64,000 nucleotides of DNA from positions 496,001-560,000 of the forward strand of contig NZ_CP102173.1 in the NCBI RefSeq assembly GCF_024584515.1, written 5' to 3'. The translations under genes were made by a program, and so were the position numbers. Shown here piece after piece: positions 7,803 to 16,240 of this stretch. This DNA comes from Aeromicrobium wangtongii. Lineage in GTDB: Bacteria; Actinomycetota; Actinomycetes; Propionibacteriales; Nocardioidaceae. The notes under the pieces were generated by a model that worked only from the letters and a program-made list of their open reading frames with translations, did no database searches and was not told the DNA's origin. Within the stretch, counting starts at the first letter, position 1. Every line of letters begins with the position of its first letter.

Positions 7803-8975
7803 GTGTCTGAGACCCGTCTGCGAGTAGAGCGCGGCGGCGAGGTCACCCAGCTCCTCGTCGCGATCCGCGAAGACCTCGAGGCCGACTCGTCGGTCATGCT
7901 GCTGCTCGACGCAACCCGCTCCGTGCTCGAGCCCGTCGCGGCCTGCGGGCTGGACGAGACGCTGCGGACGTCCGCTCGCGTGCCGCTGGGTCAGGGGTTC
8001 GCCGGCACGATCGCCGCGACGGCGGTGCCCCTGGTGCTGGACGAGGTGCGATCGGACAACGTCGTCAACCCGATGCTGCACCGTCGCGGTATCCGTTCGC
8101 TGGTGGGCGTCCCCCTGCTCTCCGACGGCATGGTCATCGGCGTGCTGCACGTCGGCTCGCTCACGCCCCGGACCTTCACGCAGGACGACATCGAGCGGTT
8201 GGCGGCGCGGGCCGAGGACCTGGCGGTGTTCGTCAAGGACCGCGCCCTCGTCGAGGAGCACGTCGCGGCCCTCGTCCTGCAGCGCAGCCTGATCCCGACG
8301 GTCCCGCCGAGGATTCCCGGCCTGGACATCGCCGGGCGCTACCTGCCGGCCGAGGGTGACCTCGGCGGTGACTGGTACGACGTGTTCTCGCTGCCGGGCG
8401 GCCGCGTCGGCATCGTGATGGGCGACGTGCTCGGGCACGGTCTCGGATCGGCCGTCATCATGGGACGCGTCCGAAGTGCCCTGCGCGCGTACGCCCTCAT
8501 CGAGGAGAGCCCTGCGCGCGTCCTGGAGATGCTCGACCACAAGATCGACCACTTCGAGGCCGGCATGCTGGCCACGGTCGTCTTCGCGGTGGCGTCGGCC
8601 CCCTTCGACACATTCACGGTGAGCAGCGCCGGCCACTGGGCCCCGCTGCTGGCCGGCGACGGCGCCGTGGCCCAGGTGGACGTCCCGCACGACCCACTGC
8701 TGGGGGTGGAGCCCGCGACGCGCCGGACCGAGGTGCAGGTGTCCGTCGAGCCCGGCGAGGTGCTGTGCTTCTTCACCGACGGGATGATCGAGCAGCGCAT
8801 CGATCCCGGTGCGGCGATCGATCCCGACCGGGGGATCGCGCTGGTCGCGGCGAACCTGTCGGCGGCCTTGACCGCGGAGGCCAACTGCATCTCGATCCTG
8901 GCCGGCGCGATGCCGGCGGAGCGCAACCGGGACGACATCGCGCTGCTGGTCGTCAGGCGCGACCCGGACGCCTGA
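7803..8975 (+). CDS. GAF-domain PP2C (SpoIIE-type) serine phosphatase
   Basis: A 390-residue protein with a GAF sensor domain (about residues 15-150) and a C-terminal SpoIIE/RsbU phosphatase domain starting near GDLGGDWYDVF, with the metal-binding Asp residues of DWYD, GDVLGHG and the late FFTDGM motif. Such proteins dephosphorylate anti-anti-sigma factors and so link a signal bound by GAF to a sigma factor switch. No membrane segment is present. The start is a GTG at 7803. No anti-sigma partner genes lie next to it, so the target is unknown. Confidence 0.9.
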   Translation: MSETRLRVERGGEVTQLLVAIREDLEADSSVMLLLDATRSVLEPVAACGLDETLRTSARVPLGQGFAGTIAATAVPLVLDEVRSDNVVNPMLHRRGIRSLVGVPLLSDGMVIGVLHVGSLTPRTFTQDDIERLAARAEDLAVFVKDRALVEEHVAALVLQRSLIPTVPPRIPGLDIAGRYLPAEGDLGGDWYDVFSLPGGRVGIVMGDVLGHGLGSAVIMGRVRSALRAYALIEESPARVLEMLDHKIDHFEAGMLATVVFAVASAPFDTFTVSSAGHWAPLLAGDGAVAQVDVPHDPLLGVEPATRRTEVQVSVEPGEVLCFFTDGMIEQRIDPGAAIDPDRGIALVAANLSAALTAEANCISILAGAMPAERNRDDIALLVVRRDPDA

Positions 8976-9088
8976 GTCGTCCTGAACTGTGCACCTGCCG
9001 GGCACGATGAGACATGAGCAACCGAACGCCACGCTGCGGCCGCGTCACTAGGCGGCGGTTTCGGGAGGCGCCGCGCGGGCGGTCGGAT

Positions 9089-9094
9089 TAGCGT
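9089..9094 (+). promoter_or_regulatory. -10 box before idi (leaderless)
   Basis: TAGCGT is followed by six bases and the idi ATG at 9101. The same hexamer with similar spacing stands before the next gene. Confidence 0.4.
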
Positions 9095-9100
9095 GACCGG

Positions 9101-9679
9101 ATGACGGAGAACGTGGTGCTGCTGGACGAGCACGGGCACGGCATCGGGACGGCGGCCAAGTCCGAGGTGCACCACGCCACGACGCCGTTGCACCTGGCGT
9201 TCTCCTGCTACGTGTTCGACGCCGACGACCGGCTGCTGCTGACCCAGCGCGCGGCCTCGAAGGCGACCTTCCCGGGGCTGTGGACCAACACGGTGTGCGG
9301 CCATCCGGCACCCGGTGAGGACATCGAGACCGCGGTCCGCCGACGGGCGATGGACGAGCTCGGCCTGGGGCTCGCGGACCTCCGGCTGGTCCTGCCCGAT
9401 TTCCGGTACACCGCGACGATGCACGGCATCCAGGAGAACGAGATGTGCCCCGTGCTGGTCGCGCGGCCGGCCGGCGAGATCGCACCGAACCCCGACGAGG
9501 TCGGCGACGTGAGGTGGCAGCCGTGGGAGCAGTTCCGCAGTCAGGTGCTCGACGGGACGCTCGAGGTCTCGACGTGGTGCCGGCTGCAGGTGGCCGCGCT
9601 GTCCGGCCTCGGGCCGGACCCGGCGTCCTGGCGAACAGGCGATGCCCACCTGTTGCCGCCGGCGGCCCGCGCCGCGTGA
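9101..9679 (+). CDS. idi: Isopentenyl-diphosphate delta-isomerase, type I
   Basis: A 192-residue Nudix-fold isomerase that interconverts IPP and DMAPP, the allylic primer for carotenoid chain building. The type I motifs are clear: LWTNTVCGHP with the active-site cysteine near residue 66, the Nudix-like RRRAMDELGL helix, and YTATMHGIQENEMCPV with the catalytic glutamate region. Length matches bacterial Idi. It opens the carotenoid region and probably feeds crtE at the far end of it. The coding strand is opposite to crtE. Confidence 0.95.
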   Translation: MTENVVLLDEHGHGIGTAAKSEVHHATTPLHLAFSCYVFDADDRLLLTQRAASKATFPGLWTNTVCGHPAPGEDIETAVRRRAMDELGLGLADLRLVLPDFRYTATMHGIQENEMCPVLVARPAGEIAPNPDEVGDVRWQPWEQFRSQVLDGTLEVSTWCRLQVAALSGLGPDPASWRTGDAHLLPPAARAA

Positions 9680-9717
9680 GCCGTGGCTGGATCCGGCGGG
9701 GCCGCCTGAGCCGGTGC

Positions 9718-9723
9718 TAGCGT
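9718..9723 (+). promoter_or_regulatory. -10 box before CDP-alcohol phosphotransferase (leaderless)
   Basis: TAGCGT lies seven bases before the ATG at 9731 and overlaps an alternative GTG at 9722. This favours the ATG as the true start. Confidence 0.4.
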
Positions 9724-9730
9724 GAGCCAG

Positions 9731-10438
9731 ATGATGCCGGGACGTCGCCGCCCCGCCCGGCGGCCGTCGGCCGACGAGGCGGTGGCCCGCGAGCAGTGGT
9801 CGACTGCCCACGGCGGGGTGGATCCCGAGGCATCGGTGTGGATCGCCGGCTGGCTGTCAATCGTGCACCGCCTGACCGGACGCCTCGCCGGGCGGCACAT
9901 CCCGCCGGGCTGGATCACGGCCACCGGACTGGTCGTCTCGCTGCTGGTGCCGCTGCTGGCCTGGGCCGGCGACGGCTGGCCGCTCGCGGCGGCTGCGTGT
10001 GCCGTGGCGGCAGCAGTGCTCGACGGCGTCGACGGCGCCCTCGCCCGGTGGGAGGGCACGGAGTCGGCCTGGGGACGTGTCCTGGACGATGTCGCGGACC
10101 GGTGCTCGGACCTGCTGATGCTGGCGGCACTGGCATTGCTGGGGGCGCCCGTTGCGCTGTGCGCCGCCGCGGGGATCGTGACGCTGTTGCTGGAGTCGGC
10201 ACGCGCATCCGCTCGCGCGGCCGGGCTGCCCGGGATCGGCGCCGTCACCGTGTGGGAACGCCCGTCGCGCGTCATCGTGGCCGCATTCGGCACGGGCCTG
10301 TGCGGAGTGGCCGGGCTCGTGTCCGCGACCGATGATGCCGTCCGGTGGATCGCGACGGCGGCCGCGGCGATCGCCGTGCTGCTGTCCGCGGCGGGACTGC
10401 TTCACCTGCTCGTCGCGCTGCGCCGCGCCCTGCGATGA
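9731..10438 (+). CDS. CDP-alcohol phosphatidyltransferase family membrane protein
   Basis: A protein of about 235 residues with six predicted membrane segments and the full family signature DGVDGALAR, eight residues, GRVLDDVADR, giving the four metal-binding aspartates. These enzymes transfer a phospho-alcohol from a CDP-linked donor, as in phospholipid or inositol-phosphate synthesis. The acceptor is unknown. It is on the same strand as idi, 51 bases after it, and convergent with the carotenoid tailoring operon, so a membrane-lipid or carotenoid-linked role is only a guess. A GTG at 9722 is the alternative start. Confidence 0.85.
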   Translation: MMPGRRRPARRPSADEAVAREQWSTAHGGVDPEASVWIAGWLSIVHRLTGRLAGRHIPPGWITATGLVVSLLVPLLAWAGDGWPLAAAACAVAAAVLDGVDGALARWEGTESAWGRVLDDVADRCSDLLMLAALALLGAPVALCAAAGIVTLLLESARASARAAGLPGIGAVTVWERPSRVIVAAFGTGLCGVAGLVSATDDAVRWIATAAAAIAVLLSAAGLLHLLVALRRALR

Positions 10439-10443
10439 CCGGC

Positions 10444-11931
10444 TCAGGCCGGTCCGACCAGGCCGCTGACGATGCCCGCCGACATCATCACCAGCGGCAG
10501 CCCGCCGCCGGGGTGTGACGAGCCGCCGACCAGGAACAGTCCCGGCACGGGGGAGCGGTTGCTGGGTCGCAGGAAGGCCGAGCGGGCGCCGTTCGAGGAC
10601 GATCCGTAGATCGCCCCACCGCCGCTGAGGGTGGCCCGCTCCAGGTCGGCCGGTGTGCGGATCTCCCGCCAGGCGATGTCCTGGCGCACGTCCAGCCCGC
10701 GTGCCGCCATGGTCGACAGGACGTGATCGGCGTACGTCTCGGCCAAACCCGGGGCGTCCCAGTCCATGCCGCCGGCGGGGTCGTGGGCGGGCGCGTTGAC
10801 CAGGACGAACCAGCCCTGCGAGCGTCCGTCCGGGCTCATCGCCGGATCGTCGGGGGACGACACGTAGACCGTCGGCCCCGTGACGGGACGACGCTGGGCG
10901 CGCGGGCCGAGCACGGCGTCGAACTCGGCGTCGTAGTCATCGGTGAACAGCACGCGGTGCGGCCGGGGTTCGTGCGGCACGTCGGTCAGCGCCAGCATCA
11001 GGACGAATCCGGACAGCGAGCGGCGACGCACCAGACGCGCGGTGGTGCGCCGGGTCCATGCGCTCGGCGGAACCAGGTGGCCGTACAGCTGGGCGGCGTC
11101 GACCCCGGCCACGACGACATCGGCCGGGAGGTGGGTGCCATCGGCGAGGCGCACGCCGCTGGCCCGTCCACCCGCCGTCACGATCTGGGTCGCCGGCGTC
11201 GACAGCCGCAGCTCTGCCCCCCGCTCGGTGGCGCGGTCGCGCACTGCCTCGGCGACCCGGTGCAGCCCGCCGGCCACGTGCCACGAGCCATAGGCCTGCT
11301 CGGCGTACGGCACCGCGGCCAGTGCTGCGGGTGCCCGCCGCGGGTCCGACCCGGTGTAGGTGGCGTAGCGGTCGAGGAGCTGCCGCAGCCTCGGATCGTC
11401 CAGGTACGACGCGCCCAGGCGGCGCAGGCTCTGCCACGGGGCGACGTCCCGGACGTCCGACAGCCGCCGCGACATCCGCAGCATGTCCGCGATCGTGACG
11501 GGTGACTCCAGCACCGGCTCCCGGGTGATGCCCCAGATGCGGGCCGCCCGGGCCATGAAGCGTTCCCACTGGTCCCCGCGACCGGTGCCCAGGGCGGCGT
11601 CCAGCGCCGCCGGTATCGCCGCGAACTCGTCGGGCAGGTCCAGGATCGTGCCGTCGGGGAACCGGTACCGGCACGCCACGGGGAGCCGCTGCAGGTCGAG
11701 CACGGTCTCCACGGGGTCGCCGGTCGCCGCGAAGAGGTCGGCCAGGACGTGCGGCATCGTCAGCAGCGACGGGCCGGTGTCGAAGGTGAAGCCGCCGCGG
11801 CGCAGGACGCCCAGCTTGCCGCCGATGTCGTCGGACTGCTCGAGCACCGTGACGGTGTGCCCGAGCGCGGACAGCCGCGCGGCCGCGGACAGCCCGCCGA
11901 GCCCGGCGCCGATGACGATGACGCGGCTCAT
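10444..11931 (-). CDS. CrtI-type carotenoid desaturase/oxidoreductase, probable CrtD-like
   Basis: A 495-residue FAD enzyme of the phytoene-desaturase family. It begins MSRVIVIGAGLGGLSAAARL (dinucleotide-binding motif) and ends with LFLVGGSSHPGGGLPLVMMS, the C-terminal FAD/substrate motif. It is the second CrtI homologue in the locus and is the last gene of a five-gene operon with CruF and a glycosyltransferase, so a 3',4'-desaturase of a 1'-hydroxy carotenoid (CrtD role) is the best inference; another desaturation or oxidation step is possible. The reading frame is open far upstream, but the ATG at 11931 overlaps the glycosyltransferase stop as ATGA. Confidence 0.88.
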   Translation of the reverse strand: MSRVIVIGAGLGGLSAAARLSALGHTVTVLEQSDDIGGKLGVLRRGGFTFDTGPSLLTMPHVLADLFAATGDPVETVLDLQRLPVACRYRFPDGTILDLPDEFAAIPAALDAALGTGRGDQWERFMARAARIWGITREPVLESPVTIADMLRMSRRLSDVRDVAPWQSLRRLGASYLDDPRLRQLLDRYATYTGSDPRRAPAALAAVPYAEQAYGSWHVAGGLHRVAEAVRDRATERGAELRLSTPATQIVTAGGRASGVRLADGTHLPADVVVAGVDAAQLYGHLVPPSAWTRRTTARLVRRRSLSGFVLMLALTDVPHEPRPHRVLFTDDYDAEFDAVLGPRAQRRPVTGPTVYVSSPDDPAMSPDGRSQGWFVLVNAPAHDPAGGMDWDAPGLAETYADHVLSTMAARGLDVRQDIAWREIRTPADLERATLSGGGAIYGSSSNGARSAFLRPSNRSPVPGLFLVGGSSHPGGGLPLVMMSAGIVSGLVGPA

Positions 11932-13055
11932 GCGCGCCCGGGCGCGACCGCCCGCCCCTTCCACTGCAGGGTGCCCCGGCGTCGGCGGCGGAACGAGTCG
12001 ACCACCAGTGCCTCCAGGAGCAGGACCGACGCCGGGTGCGCCCAGGCGTCGGTGACCCGGCCACCGGTCCGCCGCGCCACGAGCGCCCGTGCGGCGACGC
12101 TCGCGGCGTAGCCGACCAGCCCGGCCCGCGACCCGCGCAACGCGGCGACCGGTGGGCCGACATGGACCAGCATCAGCAGGGCAAGCACCCCGGCCGCCGC
12201 GCCCGGCGACCCGAAGGCCGACCACAGCGACTTGCCGTATCCGTCGCGCAGCGCCGGCCAGCCGTCGTACATCCGGCAGGTCGCGACCGCGGTCCCGTCC
12301 GCCACGACACCGCGTCCGCCCGATCGCTTGACCGCTCGCAGCAGCGCGATGTCCTCCAGCACCTCGTCCCGGACAGCCGCGTGACCCCCGGCCAGGCGGT
12401 ACGCAGCGGCGTCGACGCACAGCAGCTGCCCGTTCGCGGCGGACATCGACGGCCGGCCGGAGCGCTCGGCCGGGCGCAGCGGCAGGGTGCTCATCCACGA
12501 CCACTGCAACAAGGGCTGGACGAGCCGTTCGGACCAGGTCGTCGCGAGCTGGCGCGGATAGGGGCACACCAGGTCCAGGCCGGACGAGCGCAACAGGTCG
12601 ACCGTCGCGGACAGGGCTGCGGGACGGAGCGTGACGTCGGCGTCCACCAGCACGAGGACGCGGGTGTCGGGTGCCGCCGCCGCGGCGAGCTGGTGGCACG
12701 CCCACGGCTTGCCGAGCCAGCCCGGTGGCAGGGGCGCCCCGGTCAGCACCGTGAGGCGCTCGTCGGACGCGGCCAGGTCGGCGAGGATCTCGGCCGTGCC
12801 GTCGGTCGAGCCATCGTCGAGCACGAGCACGTCGACCGGTCCGGCGCAGGAGTCCGCGGCCCGGAGGACGGCCTCGACGCAGGTGCGGACCTGCGACGCC
12901 TCGTCACGCACCGGCAGCAGCACCGCGATGTGCTCGGTGGGTGCGGGGGCGTCGAGGTCGGGGGTGCGGATGACGCGCAGGTTGTGCGCGACCAGCCCCA
13001 GCGAGGCGAGCGACAGTGCCGCCCCGGCGCGCGCCAGGACGTCCGGGCCGCTCAT
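11928..13055 (-). CDS. Family 2 glycosyltransferase, CruG/CrtQ-like
   Basis: A 375-residue membrane-associated GT-A glycosyltransferase. It has an N-terminal membrane helix, IAVLLPVRDEA at the start of the nucleotide-sugar fold, VLVLDDGSTDG, the metal-binding VLVDADV, and an acceptor loop PGWLGKPWACHQ shared with carotenoid and hopanoid glycosyltransferases of the CruG/CrtQ/HpnB group. Two or three membrane helices follow at the C-terminus. Position directly after CruF supports transfer of a sugar to the hydroxyl made by CruF. The start at 13055 overlaps the CruF stop as ATGA. Confidence 0.85.
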   Translation of the reverse strand: MSGPDVLARAGAALSLASLGLVAHNLRVIRTPDLDAPAPTEHIAVLLPVRDEASQVRTCVEAVLRAADSCAGPVDVLVLDDGSTDGTAEILADLAASDERLTVLTGAPLPPGWLGKPWACHQLAAAAAPDTRVLVLVDADVTLRPAALSATVDLLRSSGLDLVCPYPRQLATTWSERLVQPLLQWSWMSTLPLRPAERSGRPSMSAANGQLLCVDAAAYRLAGGHAAVRDEVLEDIALLRAVKRSGGRGVVADGTAVATCRMYDGWPALRDGYGKSLWSAFGSPGAAAGVLALLMLVHVGPPVAALRGSRAGLVGYAASVAARALVARRTGGRVTDAWAHPASVLLLEALVVDSFRRRRRGTLQWKGRAVAPGRA

Positions 13056-13852
13056 CGCTGCCGCCGGTGACGCCACAGGTCGACAGCCAGCGGGATCGCG
13101 ACGACCCCCATCACGATCGCGCCCACCAGCGCGACGGGTGGGCGGCCGAAGAAGGCCAGGTGGGCCAGCACCGAGGAGGCGTAGACCCACAGGAACACCG
13201 TGAAGGGCAGCGCATCACCCGGGCCGCGGCGCGGTGGGCCCACCAGCCGGTCGAGCAGCACGCACATGACCAGCGAGACGACCAGCCAGCCGGCGAAGTT
13301 GGTCAACGGGATGTCGTCGACGCCCGGCAGCGACGGAGTCGGATGGGCCCACCGCCAGTGCCCGGCGTCGACCATCTGCGGGTCCAGGAACACGTCCCAC
13401 GACGTCAAGGCCCACGCCGCGACGACGGGGACCGCGGCCCGGTGCCGACCGATCAGCCGGCGCGCCACGAGCAGGGCCGGGTACGCCATCATCAGCCACG
13501 CCAGCGGCACGACTGCGGGCACGCCGATCACCTGCGGGCCCAGCGTGCCGGCATAGGCGTACGACCCGAACGGGACGCCTGTGTGCACGCCGACGGCCTC
13601 GGCGACCAGGCCTCCGCCGCCGGCGACGACGACCAGCGCGAGCAGAGCGACCGGGCCGCGGGTCACCGTGACGTGGACGAGCGAGGCGGTGGCCAGCAGC
13701 ATGACGCTCAGGATCGTGAGCGTCGGCGTGCCCCCGTCGGTGAACGGGAAGATCATCTGCGCGACGATCCCCGTGGCCCCCGCGGCCCAAGCTGCCAGGA
13801 CGCCGCCGGACCGGTGGTGCGGCACATGACGCGTGGACGCCGCGGCGCTCAT
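13052..13852 (-). CDS. cruF: Carotenoid 1,2-hydratase, CruF family
   Basis: A 266-residue protein with about seven membrane helices and the CruF family motifs VAEAVGVHTGVPFGSYAYAG and TSWDVFLDPQMV ... HWRW. CruF adds water across the terminal double bond of an acyclic carotenoid end, giving a tertiary 1'-hydroxyl. This requires that one end of lycopene or gamma-carotene stays uncyclised. The ATG at 13852 overlaps the upstream CrtA-like stop (ATGA), and the stop overlaps the glycosyltransferase start, so the three are translationally coupled. Confidence 0.87.
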   Translation of the reverse strand: MSAAASTRHVPHHRSGGVLAAWAAGATGIVAQMIFPFTDGGTPTLTILSVMLLATASLVHVTVTRGPVALLALVVVAGGGGLVAEAVGVHTGVPFGSYAYAGTLGPQVIGVPAVVPLAWLMMAYPALLVARRLIGRHRAAVPVVAAWALTSWDVFLDPQMVDAGHWRWAHPTPSLPGVDDIPLTNFAGWLVVSLVMCVLLDRLVGPPRRGPGDALPFTVFLWVYASSVLAHLAFFGRPPVALVGAIVMGVVAIPLAVDLWRHRRQR

Positions 13853-14538
13853 GGCGACACTCCCCGGTACGTCCCGTGCAGGTCGAGCACCGCGAACCGG
13901 GCGAACAGCTCCTCGGCGTACCAGCCGACCGTGGCGGTCCGCCGCACGACGTCCAGGTGCGCGGGCCGCCGGTACGCGAAGTCGACGAGGGAGTCGGAGG
14001 AGTCCCACAGGCTGAACGTGCCCTGCAGCCCGATGGGTGCCTCCCCGATGCCCAGCGACATCCGCAGCCCCGGCGATCCCTGCAGATCGGTCGACACAGC
14101 AGGCACGGCGCGCCAGAACTGCAGGGCACGGGCGGTCCGGATGCGGGCCCGGGTGATCGCGACGACCGGGCCGTCGTGGTGCCCGGGCTGCGCGGTGCCG
14201 AACGGATCGGCCCCGGCCCACCTGCCCCGCGACGACAGGGCCGACATCGAGACGCGCAGCCGTTCGTGGGCGATCTCGTCCCAGGCGCCGACGAGTCGTC
14301 CGGACTCGAACGAGGTGGCCGAGGCAGCGTCGTCCCACACCGTCAACGCCGCCCAGTGGCCCGGATCGGCATCGCGAGGCGTGAACGTCTCGCCGGACCC
14401 GGTGCCCAGCAGCTTGGCGAACCGCAGCCCCGGGGTCCGGCGCAGGCCGAAGCGGTCGCGCGCCATCCGCCACAGAGCCGACGGGACGGACCGGGTGCCC
14501 CACACGTGCAGCACGACGACGGGCGCGGCGCTGCTCAT
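13849..14538 (-). CDS. CrtA-like spheroidene monooxygenase family protein
   Basis: A 229-residue soluble protein of the spheroidene monooxygenase family. It shows the family pattern of VVVLHVWGTRSVPSALWRMA at the start, GSGETFTPRDADPGHWAALT, and a C-terminal GTFSLWDSSDSLVDFAYRR. In purple bacteria CrtA puts a keto group at C-2 of an acyclic carotenoid end. Placement between the YihY-like gene and cruF, with ATGA overlaps on both sides, argues for a carotenoid tailoring step here; the exact position oxidised is unknown. Confidence 0.75.
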   Translation of the reverse strand: MSSAAPVVVLHVWGTRSVPSALWRMARDRFGLRRTPGLRFAKLLGTGSGETFTPRDADPGHWAALTVWDDAASATSFESGRLVGAWDEIAHERLRVSMSALSSRGRWAGADPFGTAQPGHHDGPVVAITRARIRTARALQFWRAVPAVSTDLQGSPGLRMSLGIGEAPIGLQGTFSLWDSSDSLVDFAYRRPAHLDVVRRTATVGWYAEELFARFAVLDLHGTYRGVSP

Positions 14539-15404
14539 GCCGGCTCCGCGTCGGGCCTGCGCAGCCGCTCGTCGACCTCGACCGTGACGACCCAGCCGAC
14601 CAGCAGCACCAGGTGCAGCAGGAAGAGCCAGAACGCCGCCGCCACCGTGCCGCCCACGACGTCCAGGCCGCCGAACGGCACCCCCACGTCGACCGGGATG
14701 GACAGGAACAGCAAGAAGCCCTGCAGGAACCCGGCCAGGAACGAGGCCGTCGCCAGGCCACCCAGCGCGGCGGACGTCCACGGCAGGTACCCCGGCGCGA
14801 CCTGGCGGTAGGTCCAGGCCAACGGCAGGGCCAGCGCGAGCCAGGTGATCGTGAACGAGATGACGATGCGGGCCAGGTGCGGCCACACCCCGTCGCGGGC
14901 CGCGAGGTCGACCAGCGTCGACGACAGGTGCACCGATGCGATCGCGAGCGGTGGTGCGATGACCAGCAGCGGCAGGATCGCCGCGCGGGCCCGCCATCCC
15001 GTGAAGCGATCGCTAGCGGGCAGCAGCGAGAGGCATCCTCGGCGGATGCCCTCGCCGTAGAACGTCGCCGGGATCAGCGCGGCCAGTGCGCCGACCCAGC
15101 CGAGGCCCACGCCTGCCTGCACGAGCTGCCGGAACGGTTCCCGCGCTCCCATGTCCGGCGGCACGAGCACCTGCAGGTCGAGCAGCCACGTCTCGCTCGC
15201 GGAGGCGCCGCCGAACCAGGTCGTCGACCAGCAGGCGAGCAGCAGCCAGGGGACGATCGCGATGCCGCCGAAGTAGGTCAGCTGGGCGGCGGCCACGTTG
15301 ACGTCGCGGCGCCCGATCGCCCGCATCGCCGTCCCGAGGGCCTCGCGCGTCCTCGCGACGACGCCGGACCAGGACGCGCGCGCGTTCCGATCTCCCGTCG
15401 CCAC
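14535..15404 (-). CDS. YihY/BrkB-family membrane protein in the carotenoid operon
   Basis: A 289-residue protein with about six membrane helices. The segment MRAIGRRDVNVAAAQLTYFG matches the conserved N-terminal motif of YihY/BrkB proteins, and the layout of helices follows that family, whose members are linked to envelope integrity or export. The start is a GTG at 15404, the first codon after which the family signature begins. It is the first gene of the operon leading to the CrtA-like gene, cruF and the glycosyltransferase, with a 4-base overlap to the next gene. A role in carotenoid transfer across the membrane is speculative. Confidence 0.78.
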   Translation of the reverse strand: MATGDRNARASWSGVVARTREALGTAMRAIGRRDVNVAAAQLTYFGGIAIVPWLLLACWSTTWFGGASASETWLLDLQVLVPPDMGAREPFRQLVQAGVGLGWVGALAALIPATFYGEGIRRGCLSLLPASDRFTGWRARAAILPLLVIAPPLAIASVHLSSTLVDLAARDGVWPHLARIVISFTITWLALALPLAWTYRQVAPGYLPWTSAALGGLATASFLAGFLQGFLLFLSIPVDVGVPFGGLDVVGGTVAAAFWLFLLHLVLLVGWVVTVEVDERLRRPDAEPA

Positions 15405-15515
15405 GCGTCCATCGTGACCCAGCGTGGCGCCTCCTGCACCTCGTCGGCTCGACTCGCGGTGTCCGCCCGCCGCGGCCAGACTGGGACCCGGGCCGGTCGG
15501 GACGAGGAGTGGCGC
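15405..15515. promoter_or_regulatory. Divergent control region between carotenoid operons
   Basis: The 111 bases between the YihY-like start (15404, minus) and crtYc (15516, plus) must hold both promoters. A GACGAGGAG ribosome-binding site precedes crtYc. I see no clear -10/-35 pair or strong palindrome. Confidence 0.35.
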
Positions 15516-15854
15516 ATGAGGTCGTGGGTGTACGCCGCGATGCTCCTGTTCGTCCTGGTGGCGACCCTGCCGCTGGAGATCTTCCTGCGGACGCGGGTCT
15601 ACGCACGAGCCCGCCGCCTGGGTGCCGTCCTGCTGTGCGTCGCCCCGCCGTTCATCCTGTGGGACGTGCTGGCGACCCGGGCGGGCCAGTGGTCGTTCGA
15701 CCTGTCCCAGACGTGGGGAGTCGAGGTCATCGGGCTGCCGGTCGAGGAGCTGATGTTCTTCGTCGTGGTCCCGATCGCCTCGATCATGACGCTCGAGGCG
15801 GTCCGGTCGGTGCGCGGCTGGACCGTCGGTGACGAGCCGGGGGAGCGTCGATGA
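15516..15854 (+). CDS. crtYc: Lycopene cyclase subunit CrtYc
   Basis: A 112-residue, three-helix membrane protein of the heterodimeric actinobacterial lycopene cyclase. Motifs of the lycopene cyclase domain are present: FILWDVLATRAGQWSF and GLPVEELMFFVVVP with the conserved PxEE. Two such subunits together cyclise the end of lycopene to a beta-type ring. The stop overlaps the crtYd ATG (ATGA), so the two subunits are made together. A GACGAGGAG sequence just upstream supports the ATG at 15516. Confidence 0.92.
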   Translation: MRSWVYAAMLLFVLVATLPLEIFLRTRVYARARRLGAVLLCVAPPFILWDVLATRAGQWSFDLSQTWGVEVIGLPVEELMFFVVVPIASIMTLEAVRSVRGWTVGDEPGERR

Positions 15855-16240
15855 CCCACACGGAGGTGTCGCTGCTGGCGATCGTGGCGACGGTCGTGCT
15901 GGACCTGTGGGTGCTGCGGACGCGGCTGCTGACCCGGCGCGTGTACTGGGTGTCGTACGCGATCGTGCTGTTCTTCCAGCTGCTGACCAACGAGTGGCTG
16001 ACGTCGCGCGGGGTGTTCCGGTACGACCCCGACGCGATCCTGGGCTGGCGGATCGGTCACGCACCGGTCGAGGACTTCTGGTTCGGCTTCGCGCTGGTCA
16101 CGTGGTCGATGTGCTGGTGGACGTGGTGGGGCCGCCGTGGCCTGCAGGCGGGGCCGTTCGCCGAGCCCGGGCCGCCGCGAGCAGCCGGGGTGCCGCGATC
16201 AGCAGACGACGAGGACGGGACACCGCCACCCGCTGGTTGA
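15851..16240 (+). CDS. crtYd: Lycopene cyclase subunit CrtYd
   Basis: The second 129-residue subunit, also with three membrane helices and the domain motifs RGVFRYDPDAILGWRIG and APVEDFWFGFALV. It has a hydrophilic tail of about 35 residues after the last helix. Its last 143 bases lie opposite the 3' end of crtB. Without a CrtEb-type prenyltransferase in the region, a C40 cyclase acting on lycopene is more likely than a C50 cyclase, though CrtYe/CrtYf type enzymes look similar in sequence. Confidence 0.9.
   Translation: MTHTEVSLLAIVATVVLDLWVLRTRLLTRRVYWVSYAIVLFFQLLTNEWLTSRGVFRYDPDAILGWRIGHAPVEDFWFGFALVTWSMCWWTWWGRRGLQAGPFAEPGPPRAAGVPRSADDEDGTPPPAG

Noticed and set aside
10444..12705. A 753-residue fusion of a long N-terminal region with the second CrtI enzyme.
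   Set aside because: The extension reads through the glycosyltransferase gene in another frame; the FAD motif and the ATGA overlap mark the start at 11931.
15516..16240. C50 carotenoid cyclase (CrtYe/CrtYf) assignment for the two small cyclase subunits.
   Set aside because: No CrtEb/UbiA-type prenyltransferase is present, and the tailoring genes act on C40 acyclic ends. The possibility is kept only as an alternative.
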